Assembly: GCF_042242105.1 (NCBI RefSeq)
Contig: NC_092020.1
Coordinates: 12,405,501 to 12,469,500, forward strand
Length of the DNA stretch: 64,000 bases
DNA from: Pempheris klunzingeri
Taxonomy: Eukaryota; Chordata; Actinopteri; Acropomatiformes; Pempheridae
Reading direction: 5' to 3'
Below, piece after piece: positions 23,229 to 38,829 of the stretch. The notes under the pieces were generated by a model. The model was not told the origin of the DNA. It was given only the letters and a program-made list of their open reading frames with translations, and searched no databases. Each line of letters opens with the position of its first letter. The stretch's first letter is position 1. Made by a program: the position numbers and the translations under genes.

Positions 23229-25324
23229 ACTGATGGCAGCATTTGTGAGCAGGTGTATATTTTCCTGTCCTGACTTGTGGATAGTTTAGAAAGAAAACGC
23301 CACATTTAGAAAGTTCATTGTATTAAGCGACTGGTAATATTAAGACAAAGCGCCAAAACAATGTAGATAGTCAGATATAGGACTCCAGGTTAAAGGAAAG
23401 ATTGGTGCTTTGGAGTGGATTTAACACTGGAAAGAAGCTGAATTAAGGGTGGAGAGGTAGGAGAGTAAAGAGTTGGATCATTTCACGTAAAGGGAGAAAG
23501 ACAACCACCAGATGGGACAGCAGCACCCATGAACAACCTCTCCATGGAAAACAGTGATTTCATACAAACAGAGCTGTGTACAGTAGCTGTGAGGTTGTTA
23601 CTGATGTTTTTCCTTTTATGCATCTGTGCCACCTAGCCATGTTTGTTCAATGTCTTCACCATGTTTACTCTGTCCGCAGAGGCTGACGTAGCCAAGATGG
23701 ACACCATCGATGCTCTGGACACTTCAGCACCACAACCCAAGAAAACGAGAGTGAGGAAACCCCGCACTAAGCCTGTCGCAAAAAAAACAGACACTCCTGT
23801 TCAACAGAGTAATGGGTCGGTTGAAAAGAACGAAAACGTGGGGGAGAAAGCAGTGATAGACACACCAGTGAAAATCGGCAAACCTAAGAAGAGCAGGCCC
23901 AAAAAGGCAGCACCTGTGACCCCCCCTGCTACCCCGAGCCAAGAGCAAAACACCAATGCTGTAGAGGGGAGACCAGCGGTGTCCACTCCCTCCCCATCAA
24001 AACAGGCACCAAAGACAGAGAAAAGGAAAGTTATGACTCCCAGCGAGGAAAAACCTGATGAGGCAACGTCTGAGCCCAAGAAGAAGAAGAAGAAAAACAG
24101 GGAGATGTCTGAAGAAAATACAAAAGAGACTGTTGAAGATGGAAAAGAGAGAGAGAGTGAAGAGGAAAAGAAAAAGAAGGAAGAAGTCACAGAGCAAGAG
24201 TTTGGTGATAAACCGACAGACATGAAGAAAAAGACAAAAGGAATAAAGGGAGCAAGCAAACAGAATGAGGCTGAAAAAGAAATAATGGAGACAAACAAAC
24301 ATGGGATTGTTGAGAATGAGGAAATATCAGAGCCAGTAGTGCAAGAAAAGAAAGCCAAGAAGAAGAAAAAGGAAAGAACTGATAGTCAGGAGAATTTAGA
24401 GCAAACAGCAGAAGAAAAGAAAGTAAAGAAAAAGAAAACGCCAGCTGATGGTGAGGAAAATTCAGAGCAGACAGCTGAAAAAGTAAAAGAAGATATAAAG
24501 CTGATAGGTGAGGAAAAGAAATCAAAGAAGAAAAAGACAGCTGGTAGTGAGGAAAAATCCAAGCAAAAAGTTGAAGACAAAGAAAGCACAGAGCCAATAG
24601 CTGCAGAAAAGAAAGCAAAGAAGAACGAAGAGGAGACTGCTAATACTGAAGAAAATTCAGAGCAGACAGTTAAAAAAAAGAAGGCAAAGAAAAAGAAAAA
24701 AGAAAATCCTGATGAAAACCAGTCTGAGCAGATAGTTGAAGAGAAGAAAAAGAAAAAAAAGGACAAAGCTGAATGCAAAGTGGAGATGTCGGAACAGATA
24801 GCTGAAGAAAATACAACAATGAACGAGAGCAATGACCGAGAGAAAAAGTCAGAGCAGATTACTGCAGTGAAGAAGAAGAAAAAAGACTCATGGATGAAAA
24901 ATGAGTCAGCTGACGCAGAGCCACTACCTCCATTCAACCCTGAGACACCAAGTCCTCCAACAGAGAAGAAGAAAAGTGAGTAGATATCTCAGACCAGTCG
25001 TGACCAGATGCAATTTAACTGTCTCTGCGAGTTTGTATCCACTTTTTCATTTTTCATTCTCTCAGAGAAAAACAAGTTGAAATCACCTGAAGTCCCAGAA
25101 ACACCTGCAGTTCCTGTCCAGGATGCTGCAGCCTCACAAACCCTCCAGACACCCTCAAGTGACACCCACAAAAAGGTATCCCAATAACACACTGGTCAAC
25201 TTGGAATAACTTATTAGTTTGAGCGCCACATGATAATTCCTCCGTAACTCACATCTCTTTTTAAATGTTTGACTTTTTCTTTAATTCTTCACAGAAAAAG
25301 AAATCCAAGAGCACTGAGTCATGA
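21487..25324 (+). CDS. tcof1: Treacle (Treacher Collins syndrome 1 homologue)
   Basis: Eight exons: 21487-21594, 22212-22264, 22363-22439, 22800-22858, 22993-23167, 23680-24975, 25066-25175, 25295-25324; about 635 residues, against nearly 1,490 in human treacle. Exon 1 encodes a LisH domain (ELIQLIYRHLKEHGFHSAADE). Exon 2 gives SLLDIYSSWL, matching the conserved LLDIYTHW of treacle. Exon 5 has one acidic, CK2-like cluster, DSDSDSSLDVEKWKKLVLQM. Exon 6 holds about eight degenerate repeats of the form SEQ-T/I-A/V-EEKK-KKKK. The C-terminus is lysine-rich (KKKSKSTES), a nucleolar targeting-type tail. Role by family: nucleolar scaffold for Pol I transcription and rRNA processing. The adjacency to arsi supports the call. 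Exons 2-4 are short and assigned by phase. Confidence 0.88.
21607..21651. repeat. CA microsatellite in tcof1 intron 1
   Basis: About 22 CA units, beginning roughly 13 bp after the exon 1 donor. Confidence 0.95.
23175..23228. repeat. GT microsatellite in tcof1 intron 5
   Basis: Some 25 GT units, starting immediately after the donor GTAGGTAG. Confidence 0.95.
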
Positions 25325-26142
25325 AGATGAGTGGTCCTCCATCGCTGCAGAAGCAAAGGATGAAAGCATCACATCCTCTCCATCCACTTTCTAATCATAT
25401 TTTAATGATCAGATGGATCTCTTAAGACTGTAAAGAGAAAATTATTTTTTATTTTGGTACACGTGTGGTATACGATGTCGCCGCTGTTGTTTTTTTTACT
25501 TAGGCTTTTTTATGATACTGCCATTGTAATGGTATGAATATGTAGAAGGGACTGACAACTTTTTGTTTCGTGGAATGATCCCACTCGTATTTTGTGAAAT
25601 TCAGTCATTGATTGAACAGAAAAATCTTACACACGTTATCTTTCAGACTCAGGAAGGTTTCCCATGCTAGTGCTGAATCTTAATTTGTTGTCAATAGTAG
25701 CCTAGTAACTACTAGCTACCACAACATTTCATTTTATGATTAGTTTTATATCTATTCAAAAAAATGTGGGAAACATTTAACAGCCTGTTTTGGTTTTGGG
25801 TTAAATTTCTATGTTTATGAAAACTGTTTTTAAAAAGTGTTTTAAATGTTTGATAAAGCTTTTATAAATTCACTGTACAGTATGCTTTTAATACAAATTA
25901 AACTCCATTATGTGTGTTTTTTTAAATCCTGTGCCTGTCTGAAGTCTTTGAAGTTGATTGTTGTGGACAGAGGGGCAGAACTGTGTCTCTGCCGTGTGTG
26001 ACCGACAGGTGGCGCTGCTGTGGCGTGCTGAGGTCAGACAAACCACCGAAGAAGAAGGTCAACTTCCGCTTACAGTGACGTCCACCGACATGAAATAAAG
26101 CTTCACTGTTTTCATGCAAGTTATCGACCTCAAAATAACTAA
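25325..26142. other. tcof1 3' UTR and tmco6 promoter region
   Basis: An ATTAAA at 25897-25902 is the likely tcof1 poly(A) signal. From about 25,980 the sequence becomes GC-richer, with an ETS-like ACTTCCG and a CRE-like TGACGT at 26060-26085. This fits a TATA-less promoter for tmco6. Confidence 0.5.
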
Positions 26143-29100
26143 ATGTGGAGGTTAAACAAAGTTCACCACAAAGCTAGCAAACAAGGCGACAGCCTGGAGG
26201 AGCTCAGGTTAAAGAGGCGAGAGCACGAGAAAGGTGAGTCTCTTTTAGCGCTAAAATACGATGTTTATTAGTAACTTAAGTGCGTGATTAAGTCAAAGGT
26301 TAAACAACAAACCAACGTAACTTACTGACAATTTAAAAACTCCGGTGAGCAGGGTTTAAATTGACATTAACGTCGGTTACTGTAGCGTTAAAGGTTAAAG
26401 TATTTAGCTAACAGTAATCTGATAACAAAGCATACAGTTATTTATCACCGCTGCTGGCTAAGTTCATATTTACCTGTTATATTTGATATAAATACGGCAC
26501 CTACAAAAATATATCTTCGTATGACATTTGGTAACTTTTCTGTCATAAAATGTTAAATATTAATGTTTGTGTTATGATTTCTGAGGGGAGAAAAGTCATT
26601 TAGATAAAGGCAAACTAGCCTGGGTCCATTCACTATTAATGTCACAGCTGTCAAGACAAGAAGATAACGCTATCAGCCTATACAACAAAGGACAAAGTAA
26701 TCCAATATTTAATCGTGATATTAAAGCCATTGTGACATCCTTATCCTTAAGTCAATGTCAGTGTCTTGCTTGTACTACATCTTCACACTGAACAGCTCAG
26801 TGTGATAGGCTACAGATGACTGAAGCAGAAAGTGATGTGATGTGATGTGATGTGTGTCTGTGGTAATTGCTGCAGCTCTGAGACAGGCCCGCAGAGACAG
26901 ACAGCTTGTGAGCAAGAGACTCCTGCTGAATGAAGATGAGGACCAGCCGGAGCCCACCATGGACACTAACACAGCAGAACAGGTGAGACAGACGCAGTGA
27001 TAGATAATGGTAGGTCAAGTAAAACTTGCCATCTGATCGGCTTATCATTTCCCCAGGACATGGTCACTTTGTTTCACAATCTTCAACACAGTGGGCCGGA
27101 GAGGGAGGCCCACCTGAAAGCCTTGAGTAAAGCCCTGCGTGACCCATCAGCACAGCTCACCTTCATCAAGTAGGGTGGTAACTTTTGTTGCCACATCAAA
27201 TTACTTTAACTGATGTTTTTGGCATTTGTATCTCTGGTTTATTATGTGTTGTGTCTGTGTGCAAATCTGTCTTCTGTCTAGGAAGGAGAACAGCATGCAT
27301 CTTCTGGTTAGCCTCCTCACTGGCTCTAATGCTACATGCCGTCTGCAGGCAGTTCGGTGTCTCCATGAGTTGTCTCACTCTCCCCACAACAATGTGGCGC
27401 CAGCCTGTCTGCCTGCCACCCCCTACCTGCTCACCTACCTGTCTGGCCAGAGCACAAAGTTCACTGTGAGTACCCACTCATACCAGGCAGTGTGTAATGT
27501 TATAATCAAATATTGCAGGATTGTTTTTTTTTTTAACTTTCCATGTGTGTATGTTCATGTGAACACAGGAGCTGTGTCTCTACACACTGGGTAATTTATT
27601 CCCAGACAGTGATGTTGTAAAAGACAAACTCGTGGCACAGGGAATCATACCAGCTCTGGCAAACTGTATAGAGGTAACGTTACAAGATTTCTGTCTTGTT
27701 TTGTTGTACTGTCTTGTTGTACTAACACCTCAGCTTTGAACACTTCTACTTTGAAGAAGTAAACCAATATCTTCACTGTGCCCTGTAAGATGTCTGTCAA
27801 AAAATTTGTAGAATTTGTGCGACAAAACTGAATCAAAATTAAATTTTCAACATTGCCTTGAACTGATGTCACGTAAGGTTAAATGAAGTGAAGTTAACGT
27901 GTTTCTTGATGTTTCTGCATCTGTGTGTGTGTTCAGAACCAGAGACATAACCTTGCGGTGGTGGAAGCTGTGGGCTTCACCCTCTCTCAGCTCCTCCAGG
28001 TCAAAGATGCTGCAGAGAAAATAATCCCGTAAGCACTCCATTGACACACCAGGTCATCTCTCCGTTCTCTAGATTGCTGTTCTCTCAGAAAATGTTACAA
28101 TCATTTCTCATGTGAGGCATTGCTCACATTAAACACTGTTGTCAGCTGTATACTCGCCTTACTCTGTGTCTGCAGGACGGTCCTGGCCTCCAGCATACCT
28201 TCACACTTGTTATCAGTCCTGACGCCTGACCCCAAGTTTGGGCTGGCACCTGCCATTGAGTGTGCGTGGTGTCTCCACTACCTCACATGCAGGTGAGAGA
28301 GGAGGATATAATCAGCAGGGGTTAACAGTCTGTTATAATTACTCAGTTGACATTACATATACTTGCTCCAAAACATAAATACTAATGATGACGTGTCTCT
28401 CTTCTGTCACTCCAAAGCATTGAGGATAACAGAGTGCTGTTGGCTCATAGGGCCATGTTGCAGTGCAGTTCCCTATTAGTATCATTGGGTGGTGCTGTGG
28501 CTTCAGGAAACAAAGAAGAAGGAATGGAGCTGGTGAGGAATTGAATAGATGAAATCTGATATCTCAGTATGTTTGTTGCTTTTCAAACCTCTTGTTTTTT
28601 TGTTGTTGTTTGTTCTGTTCTATTTTTATTTGCTTAAAACAAATGATGTGTACTAGTATGTTTCACTGCTGACGATAGGGCCACAAGTGTGGTTGATTTC
28701 TTACTTTCCAATTCCCCATTCCTCTGGTTTCAGAGCATGTCAGTGACTGTAAATATGCTTGAGACAGGTAATCCATCACAGTAAACAATTAATGGTTTTA
28801 TTCACGTGTTCATTTGTTTTATCAGAAATATGCTGTCATTGTCATCGTAAAGTATCTGCATGCCGTTCTTTGTTGGTTAAATTCCTCCAAATAATATCCA
28901 AAAATTTTAATTATGGGACTAATTTTGCTTTTAGTTGTTTTCTGCATCACCCAGACTGTAAAAAAAGTTTTTAAAACAATATTGACTTCATTACAGTGAC
29001 TAAAGAAAGGAAAAAATGTCTTATTTTGATATATAAATAAATAAAGGTGAGTAAATAATCGCTGTGATCAATTACTTATCAAAAGGGACTGATCTTCACA

Positions 29101-30191
29101 CTGAAAGGCAGAAAATCAAAGACTAATGAGCCACAGTGTCAAGCATATGTTAAATAAATACATGGTAAAAGCAGTATGGTATTGAAGCTGACACAGAGAT
29201 TTGCAATGTGTTCTTTTTCTCCAGCTCATCTTTCCTCTGCTGAGGTGCGTAGGAAACCTCCTCTCCTTCTGCCCAGTGGAGGACCTGACCACTCAAGTTG
29301 GCGACCATCATATTGTGGCTGCTCTGTGTGCACTTCTTGAGGCCTACCTGCAGACCCAGCCGGCCTTGGCTAGAGAGAGTGCCTGGGTTCTCAACAACCT
29401 CACAGGTTTGAATATAAAGTCACACCTTATCTAAAGAGATAGACTGTGGATTTTGTATCTGAATGTTGTTATGTTTCGTATTCATGGGGTCTGTTCCAAT
29501 GCATTGTCCTTCTCACTGCCACAGCTTACTCCAGTGCTTTCTGCTCTGCTCTGCTGACTCTCAACTTGGTCCCTGGACTGATCCAACTCCTCCCCTTCTC
29601 TCAAGGCATCAACACCATGGTCTGTGCAAGCTAAATCCAAACTTGATACAGTTGCTTTCATATAGTATTTCACTGTCATTGTAGCACTTGATGATGCACA
29701 ATGTGTTTGCTCTGCTTCTCATATCTTTGGAATAATGTTTTTCACATGTTGCACATCTCACTGGTCCATGGCCACTTGTTTTACTCAGATCCTCAGGGTT
29801 CTAGCAAATATTGCCCACAACAGAAAAGAGTTTTGTGTCCAGCTGGCCAATCTCGGACTGCTGTCTGCACTCTGTGCCACACTTAAAATGGCCGACCAGG
29901 AGATGGTGACCCTGAGCATGGATGTCCTGTTCATGCTGGTAGTTAGTGGTCCACAGGTAAATTAGTAAAACCTTTGACTATTATGCTGAGTAGAAACAAT
30001 CAAACCAGAGATTGATGAGATTTTACCAAGCTACTGTAGTTGCACCACCTTTTAAAAGATTTATGTCTTCCCTTTAGGTGGCCGAGGAGTTTGTGAGGCA
30101 TGGCGGCCTGTCAGTATTAGAAGCCACCCAGTACAACAGCGAAGGAGAGATTAGACAAAGAGCAACATATCTCCTGAAGACTTTGGTATAG
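26143..30191 (+). CDS. tmco6: Transmembrane and coiled-coil domain protein 6
   Basis: Twelve exons: 26143-26233, 26876-26982, 27057-27169, 27282-27465, 27569-27673, 27937-28028, 28176-28292, 28418-28532, 29225-29405, 29525-29619, 29789-29956, 30078-30191. All phases join, giving about 493 residues, the length of human TMCO6. The N-terminus (LEELRLKRREHEKALRQARR) is basic and helical, like an importin-beta-binding segment. The rest is armadillo-type repeats, with family-typical stretches RCLHELSHS, LYTLGNL, LPATPYLLTYLS, IIPALA and WVLNNLT. Role: importin-alpha-like ARM-repeat protein; its molecular partner is poorly known. Intron 8 (about 690 bp) is the longest; intron 3 contains no repeats of note. 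Confidence 0.93.
26836..26857. repeat. Short GATGT pentamer repeat
   Basis: Four tandem GATGT units followed by GT-rich sequence, about 20 bp before the tmco6 exon 2 acceptor. Confidence 0.8.
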
Positions 30192-31887
30192 TTTGGTTTT
30201 GATTTTTTTTGATGATTTTGGACTGATTCAGAATTTTAAAAATGACTGATATCATTTGTTGTGGTGCAGGAGGAAAACATCTCGTGTTCCTGAACCAATG
30301 GGAGGTGTATCAATTCACACCCATGGGGTCCAGTGTGTCATTAAACACTGATTACATGGGGACAAGAATGCAGGACTTATTGTTTACTTTTTGCAATCTT
30401 TATAAAACACTGTTATTTAAATTGTTTTTGATACCTTTTTGAATATGATCCACTGGTCGTTTGATATTCATCATCTTCTGTGTTATCAGTGGTACTTTGA
30501 AATATGTAAAGATGAAATGTGTTTTTAATACCCAAGACTCTATCCTTACACTCATTCACAAACCTCTCACATGTTTATTTCTCTGTTCCATATTGTGCCA
30601 CCAATAATATTTGATGTATTTTTGCTCATCAAAGTCTGTAATTTTTTTCTCCCGCTGTATGCACAGAGGAGGGGTTTATTTAACTAACTTTGAATATCTA
30701 AAATGAGCCTAATGTGAAAGCACACCTATGGATTTTGTGATCATGACAGTTTTTAAGAGTATTATGTATTTTGAGCCAATAAATCATCCAATAAATTAGA
30801 AAATATCATCTTCATAACGTTCACAAATGTAGAACTGTTTTTGAGTGTAAGATATTCTCTGGGTAACAATATTTGTAAGTCTTATTTAGTTTTACCATTA
30901 AATTCTAATAAAAGAAATCATCAGAACAGAATGATGTATGTCCATCACACATTCCTATTGTGTTTTAATGCATTGCAAGAGATGAATAACATACTAAGCT
31001 ATAAACTGTTTCGTGTGTTGTTTTCCCAGTTGCTGCTCTGCATGGCCATGCATCCAGTGACAGGTTCAAAAGTGTCACCCAGTGGAATCAGTCGACATAA
31101 CTGGTGACAATTTATCATTACCATGGATTTATATAGAAAGTAATAAGCACACTGACGGAAAATAATCATTGCTTTCAATCCTACTTCTGTCCACACCTGC
31201 CTGCAAAAACAGAAATTAAGACATCTCCCTTTCAAATGGCGCTTTAATACGAGGGCTGCAGGATTTATAGGGCCATAATCAATTTTGTATATACAATAGA
31301 TAAACATTTAAATCAAGCCAGTGGTAACACTTCAACAAAAAGAGTTGTCAGAGTTTGGATTAATCCATTTAGTACCTCTTAAAAACAAAGTATTTTAAGA
31401 TTTCTAATGACTAATCCCTGGTGTCGTTGGATTTCCACACAGATCTCGGGGATGGTTTTCATTTGATTTGATGACTAAGACATCATTGTGCTGAGTAGCA
31501 GTCTGTCTGAAACTGTCAAACAAAGTCCTTAGCTCCTCCCCCTGATGACAACAAAAACAAAACTCTCAAATTTCCCCACTTCCTCTTTCCACCCACACCA
31601 TTCCCTTCCCGTTATCATTCACACTGCCTCTCTGAACGAAAAACTAAAACAAGGTAGGTCACTTCATGTTTTGCTATATGTGCCTGCATTCTTTGAGAAT
31701 GCCTGTACAATCTTGCATGCAGCAGGCATCTGAACTCCTCTTGCTACACAACAATTATTCCTGCCTCTTAGAATCTGCTTAGTAGACTCTCAAAACGCAA
31801 TCTGTACTGTCATGGGGAGAGTATACATCTGGATCAATTAATTCTTCTCTCCTCCCACAGCCAAACAAAGCCCATAGTTTACTGGCC
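30192..31887. other. tmco6 3' UTR and MS4A-like 5' region
   Basis: AATAAA at 30778-30783 is the likely tmco6 poly(A) signal. A non-coding first exon of the next gene probably ends at 31653 (ACAAG|GTAGGT), with its partner acceptor just before 31,888. Nothing else is recognised. Confidence 0.45.
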
Positions 31888-34166
31888 ATGGAGGGCAGCG
31901 AGTCATCGAGCAGAGAGAGAACTACAAGAAACGATGGGAATCAGGAGGCAGACCACCAGGTGTTGATGTCCAGCAAGCCTCTGCACCGCTTCCTCCGAAA
32001 AGAGCCCAGAAGTCTTGGGGTAACGCAACAAACCAGGGCCACAAGTTGTAAAGAAGTGTAAAGACACATATGTATACACACAGCAGCTGCAAACTGTTGT
32101 TATGCTGCTACTTCGTCCTTCCTCTTGTCATTTTCAGATTGTCCTTATAATCTTTGGATGTGCAGAGGTCCTGATGGGATTTCATCTGACCAGTGAAAAT
32201 TTGACCACCTCTACTGCAATCTACATTCCTTTCTGGCAGGGAATTCTGGTACATAACATTTCTCTGATTAGCAGTAAAATGCTGAAAATGGTGAAATGTT
32301 GTACTTGATCAGACGTATCTTCACCCACATGCTACATTTCTCGTTTAAAAGCACTTGTCTTCAAAATTACAATGTACAGAGTCATAGTGGCTACTATAAT
32401 GCCCTGAAAATTTAAAACGTAAAAATGAGTGTGCAGCCAGCAGCCAGCTGGAAATGTGGAAGCAGCTGGTCTGGCTCTGTGTAAAAATCAACACTAGCGC
32501 CTCTAGAGCTCACTTGTTAACACACAATAATTTGTTGGTTAATTAGAATTTATGGTGTTACACGGGTTGTGTGACAGGCTTTTTTTCTAGGCTGCGAGCA
32601 CTTACTACAGTCTCCACTGTTTGCTTGGCAGCTGCTCCTGGCTGAGAAATAATTCCAGCACATATAAACCCCTGTAAAATGTTGAATGGCTGTGTAAGTG
32701 CTCAAGTTTTGGTACAGATTAAACAAATAAGATCACTTCAGAAGTGATGTAAGGTGGATTTTGTTGCGTTTTAGACAGAGCCAGGCAAGCTGTCTTCTCC
32801 CCCGTTTCCCTTTATGTTAAGTTAAGCTTACTGCTGACATGAGACAGTGATATAAATCTTCTCATCTATATCTCAGCAAAAAAAAAGCAAATAGGTGCTT
32901 TTCTCAAAATGTCAAACTGAAAGACAAAGTCAAAATGATGTGATAATGATTTTCTTTTGTTGTAAGTTTCTTATATGTGGAAACCTGTCTATCTACACTG
33001 CGATACATCCATCCAAGAAGATGGTAAGTATGCGCTCTACTTTTAGTGTTAAACTTCATTTAGTCGCCCTCAGTCTCTCTTTCTGTCTGAATAACTCCCC
33101 AAATCTTGTTGAATTTATCATTCCCAGGTGACTGTGTGTTTGGCCATGTATGTGGTTTCCCTGTTGGGGATCCTAGTTTCTGTTGGCTACCGGATATACT
33201 GCCTCATCAGAATCAGTTACTGGAGGGGAATGGGCAGATTCTATTGGCAGGAGGACTGGAAGCATTATGAAGTGGTGAGTTGCAGCCTATATTTTATCTA
33301 TTTTATCTTGACTGGACAACAGGCACATTTTCACAATGTGTGAATAATTGAATCTCTCATTTTCTCTTAGGAGCAGCTTTTCATTGTGGAGGTCTTATTG
33401 TTCACTTCCTCTCTGGGCGTGTCAGTGCTCCTCATGTTCTTGTGTACTGTCGCACGTTTAGCTCTAAAATCTACACACACTCAGGTAAAACATTTTTCAC
33501 TGTAACTTTGTCTAAAACAGGCCTTTCCCACTGAGATAGCATAGTTAAAATGAAATTTCTTGACAAGCAGCATATAAGTTGGAGACAGAAGTCAACAATG
33601 TACAAAGAATAACTGAAAAGCACGAACAAAGACATGAAAAGGGAGAAGTGAAGAAAAGTCATATGTAATTGCTTATTTCTGTGGGTTATTACCAGGGTTA
33701 GTTTTATTTATCCAGTATTTCACTGGGACAAAACATTTCTTCTACGTTAGAGCTGTGTCTAAATAATGAATATAATTTTGGTAGCATAAATCTTCTGCTT
33801 TTCTATGTTGTTAACACCTCAGATTATCTTCTGACCCCCCTGGTATGCTCGACAATCCTCTCTTGATGCTGAATACTGCACCACTACCATGAACCTTAAC
33901 TTATAATCTAAATTTCGCTAAAGGAGTAACCTGACTGAATCCAAATCTACAATTTTTATTGTAAAAAATCTTAACAAAGACAGGCAGCGTCATCAATGAA
34001 TTACAGACGAGCAACATAAAACGGATAGCACAAAACCAGAATTAAACAGAAATGCAACTCTAAAATCATAATAATAAGATGTCTAATGAATAATACAAGA
34101 TTGTTTTCCTAGAACCAACCTAAACAGGACTTTAAAACCAGGAGCTGTCTGAAACCACAGGGCTAA
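31888..34166 (+). CDS. MS4A-family four-span membrane protein
   Basis: Five well-supported exons: 31888-32019, 32138-32248, 32967-33023, 33128-33274 and 33371-33484, all phase 0. A sixth at 34113-34166 (AAC CAA CCT to TAA) gives about 204 residues. Residues 29-44 read SKPLHRFLRKEPRSLG, the usual lead-in to helix 1 in MS4A proteins. Four hydrophobic helices follow: IVLIIFGCAEVLMGF, IPFWQGILFLICGNL, TVCLAMYVVSLLGILV and VEVLLFTSSLGVSVLLMFL. The extracellular loop is between helices 3 and 4. Role by family: tetraspan surface or endosomal protein of immune cells. The last exon is uncertain; an alternative acceptor near 34,945 gives LLVISVSLCIHFAED. The individual MS4A member is not assignable. 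Confidence 0.75.
32431..32930. mobile_element. Palindromic MITE copy A (intron of MS4A-like gene)
   Basis: Contains GCAGCCAGCAGCC, TGGCTCTGT, CTGCTCCTGGCTGAGAAATA and a terminal TTCTCAAAATGTCAAACTG, in the order seen in an abundant percomorph inverted-repeat element. It is related to copies at 49,640-50,150 and 58,782-59,095. It is left-truncated and lies in intron 2, ending 37 bp before exon 3. Confidence 0.6.
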
Positions 34167-36096
34167 CAAATCATTTAGTTCACTAGCTGTGTCAGTCAGT
34201 CATCACTTTATTGCTTTCTTGTTATCCTCTTTACTGACCCGTATCACCTCCATATGTTCAACAGGTTATTATCCAGCGCATCCCGCCCCCACCGAATGGC
34301 ACAACATCAAGCTAAGATCAACTCTTTGAAGTATTATCCCACAATAATTAACACTGATTTTCCTGCAGCACACCTACCCTGTGAAAGAAATATAACTCTT
34401 AACTCTTTACAGTATATTACATGTGAATGCTACATCACATTAAGGCAGCAGCCCTAACAGTAGCTACAGTGTTACTACAGTAAGAAATGCATTACGGAAC
34501 CACATTTATTTAACATGCGCTTATGAATTAACATAATAACCACTAATCTCTCTAGCAAGGCTTATGCGTACTAACTATATCGCTTATACAGTAGTAAACC
34601 CTCACCTGTGTTACATTACTTTGAACAAAAGCCACAAGGTGAACAGGTCCTACATACTGATATCTATCAGTAAAGTCAACTCATGGTGATGTTATATTTC
34701 CAACTTTATTGTTTATTGTACAAACAATAATAATGTACAGTGATGTTATCATTTTCCCTCTGTTCCATACTACCCCAGTCTACAAGAAATCCAACTGTGA
34801 AAGTTAAATATAGTTTATATTTTGATTGTATATTGTGGTCATTGTTAGCTTCAACTGTAATGTCAACAACATATTTTCTGTTTATCATCATTTTCATCAT
34901 TATTACTGTGTGAGCTGTGTGGTTATTTCAACTGTGCTTGCAGCTTTTGGTAATCAGTGTGAGCCTCTGTATACACTTCGCTGAAGACATTTCACAGAGT
35001 GGCCTTGCATGAATGAGCAGATGTTGGCTCCATGTTTTGTTTACAGGACAACACATCCACTCGTACATGTTTAAAGCATTAGAGTATATTTTAATACATT
35101 TGAGTTTGAATATCTTTACAAATGAGCTGAAACATCCATCCAGTATATCAGTATTTTCAAATCTTATGACTTGATGTATATGTTTCTATAGTATCTAAAT
35201 GACTGTTATATGAAGAGCCTGCTTGGAGAGCTTTTTCCCATGAATGTGTGAAAAACAGATTTGGCCCCTGGGTTGGAACTACTTTTCAGTGATTGAGCTA
35301 CAGCTTTGAGCTATGTCTGGTGCAATGATTGTAATGTACATTGTCTTTGTTGAATAAATAAAATAAAACATTTCTCAATTTGATGACATATAAGACACAA
35401 ATGTATTTGCAGACAGCACTAACATATACCATCTGTGAAAGTCAAGCCTCACAGACACTCAGCATAGATTACATGGATTTGCAGATGAAAAATGAACACT
35501 TTGTGTTACCAAACTGATCAGCATCAAAACATTTCTGGCGTTGGCTCACTTTCTAGTGCTGGTGTTTCAAAGAGACCTGAGTTTTCAGGTGCCATCATCC
35601 TAGTTCTGGTTTTTCCAAAGACATGCCTTCTGTTTCATTAAGTAAACAGGTTTTTCTCCACTCAGCACAGATTCAAATACATTTTGTCAGGGCTCACGTA
35701 AACTTGTGTAAGCTGCTCAGCCATGTAGGTCTTGGGCTGCATTATGTGTCCAAGCTTACTCCATATATGGACTGTAAATAGTATATCATATGCAAGACAT
35801 GTAGTCTATCAGTGGCAGATGATGTTCATAAGCATTATGATGTGGCAATCCTAGAACTTATTACCCTCCATGCACCCAATGTTGTTTAAATGTCAAACAA
35901 AAAACTGCAACGACACCAACAACATCTTGGTCACTTAATTTATTTCCAGTCATTTCACTGAGTAGACAAACAGTAGTTCAACATTGTAATAGAAGTCTTC
36001 CCCTGGTGGTGGTAATCTGGGGAAGAGGGAAATCCAGAAGAGGCATCTCTTGTAGTCATATTTGGTCCATGTTTTTTTATTTAATGTTCACAGTAT
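34167..36096. other. Convergent spacer between MS4A-like gene and aldob
   Basis: Non-coding. Three overlapping AATAAA signals at 35353-35367 (+) fit the MS4A-like 3' end. AATAAA at 35939-35944 (-) fits aldob, 153 bp past its stop. The two genes are therefore tail-to-tail with roughly 570 bp between signals. Confidence 0.55.
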
Positions 36097-38068
<1,972 letters not shown>

Positions 38069-38829
38069 CCTGGAGGAGAGAAACAAGTTATTTCACAGGT
38101 AATCAGCAAGTATGAGGAAGATTTAATTCTTTTCCCCCATCAAACACAATGAACCTCAGACATCCCGCCTATTGCATCACCTCTGTAAATATTTGGCCTG
38201 TGTGGTTGAACTTTGGCCTGCAAACAGATATGTCTTGCCTTCAGATAGGAGCAACACAAGTTCATAGTTCACTCATAGTTGTTGGCTTTCCCAATACTTT
38301 GTGCAGAAGACACCTCAGCTTAATACAAAAGACAACGAATTAATTAAAAACGCCAGGATGTGCAATTTGTTTCAAATATTTGCACAAACCTAAAGAAGCC
38401 TAAAGGCAACTTTCACCAAACTGCGCACATCTATATTTAATATTTCAAAGTAAAGTCACCGCCATTCTGTATTGCAAAAACGTCCTAGTTTATCAGTGGA
38501 ACTCGAGCTTACGGACCATCCTGTCTATCCAGTTCTACTGCAAGTATAGTCTAGTGAAAACTTACATTAAATTCCACAACGGAAACATTACAACTTCCAT
38601 GGCTGCAGGTTTAGAGGCGTGATGAACCCCAAAGAGTACGCAATAGTTCAGATCATTTTGCATGAAAGCAAACAGAAATCAGCAACAGAAAGAATATGCA
38701 AAAGCTAAACAACTGTCTTACTTGAGAGTTTAGACAAACAGCGACGGCAACAGAAGTGTCAGACGGCCTCCACAGCCTCCAAACAGTGACTGGACTGATT
38801 GAGAAGGCCGAGCTCCGGGTCCACAGCTG

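Noticed and set aside
23801-24937. Several long minus-strand open frames rich in F, S and L opposite tcof1 exon 6.
   Set aside because: They are antisense shadows of lysine-rich codons (AAG/AAA read as CTT/TTT). No splice or start context supports them.
26003-26026. CAGGTGGCGCTG as a second CTCF site in the tmco6 promoter.
   Set aside because: The 5' half of the consensus does not match; only the AGGTGGCGC core is present.
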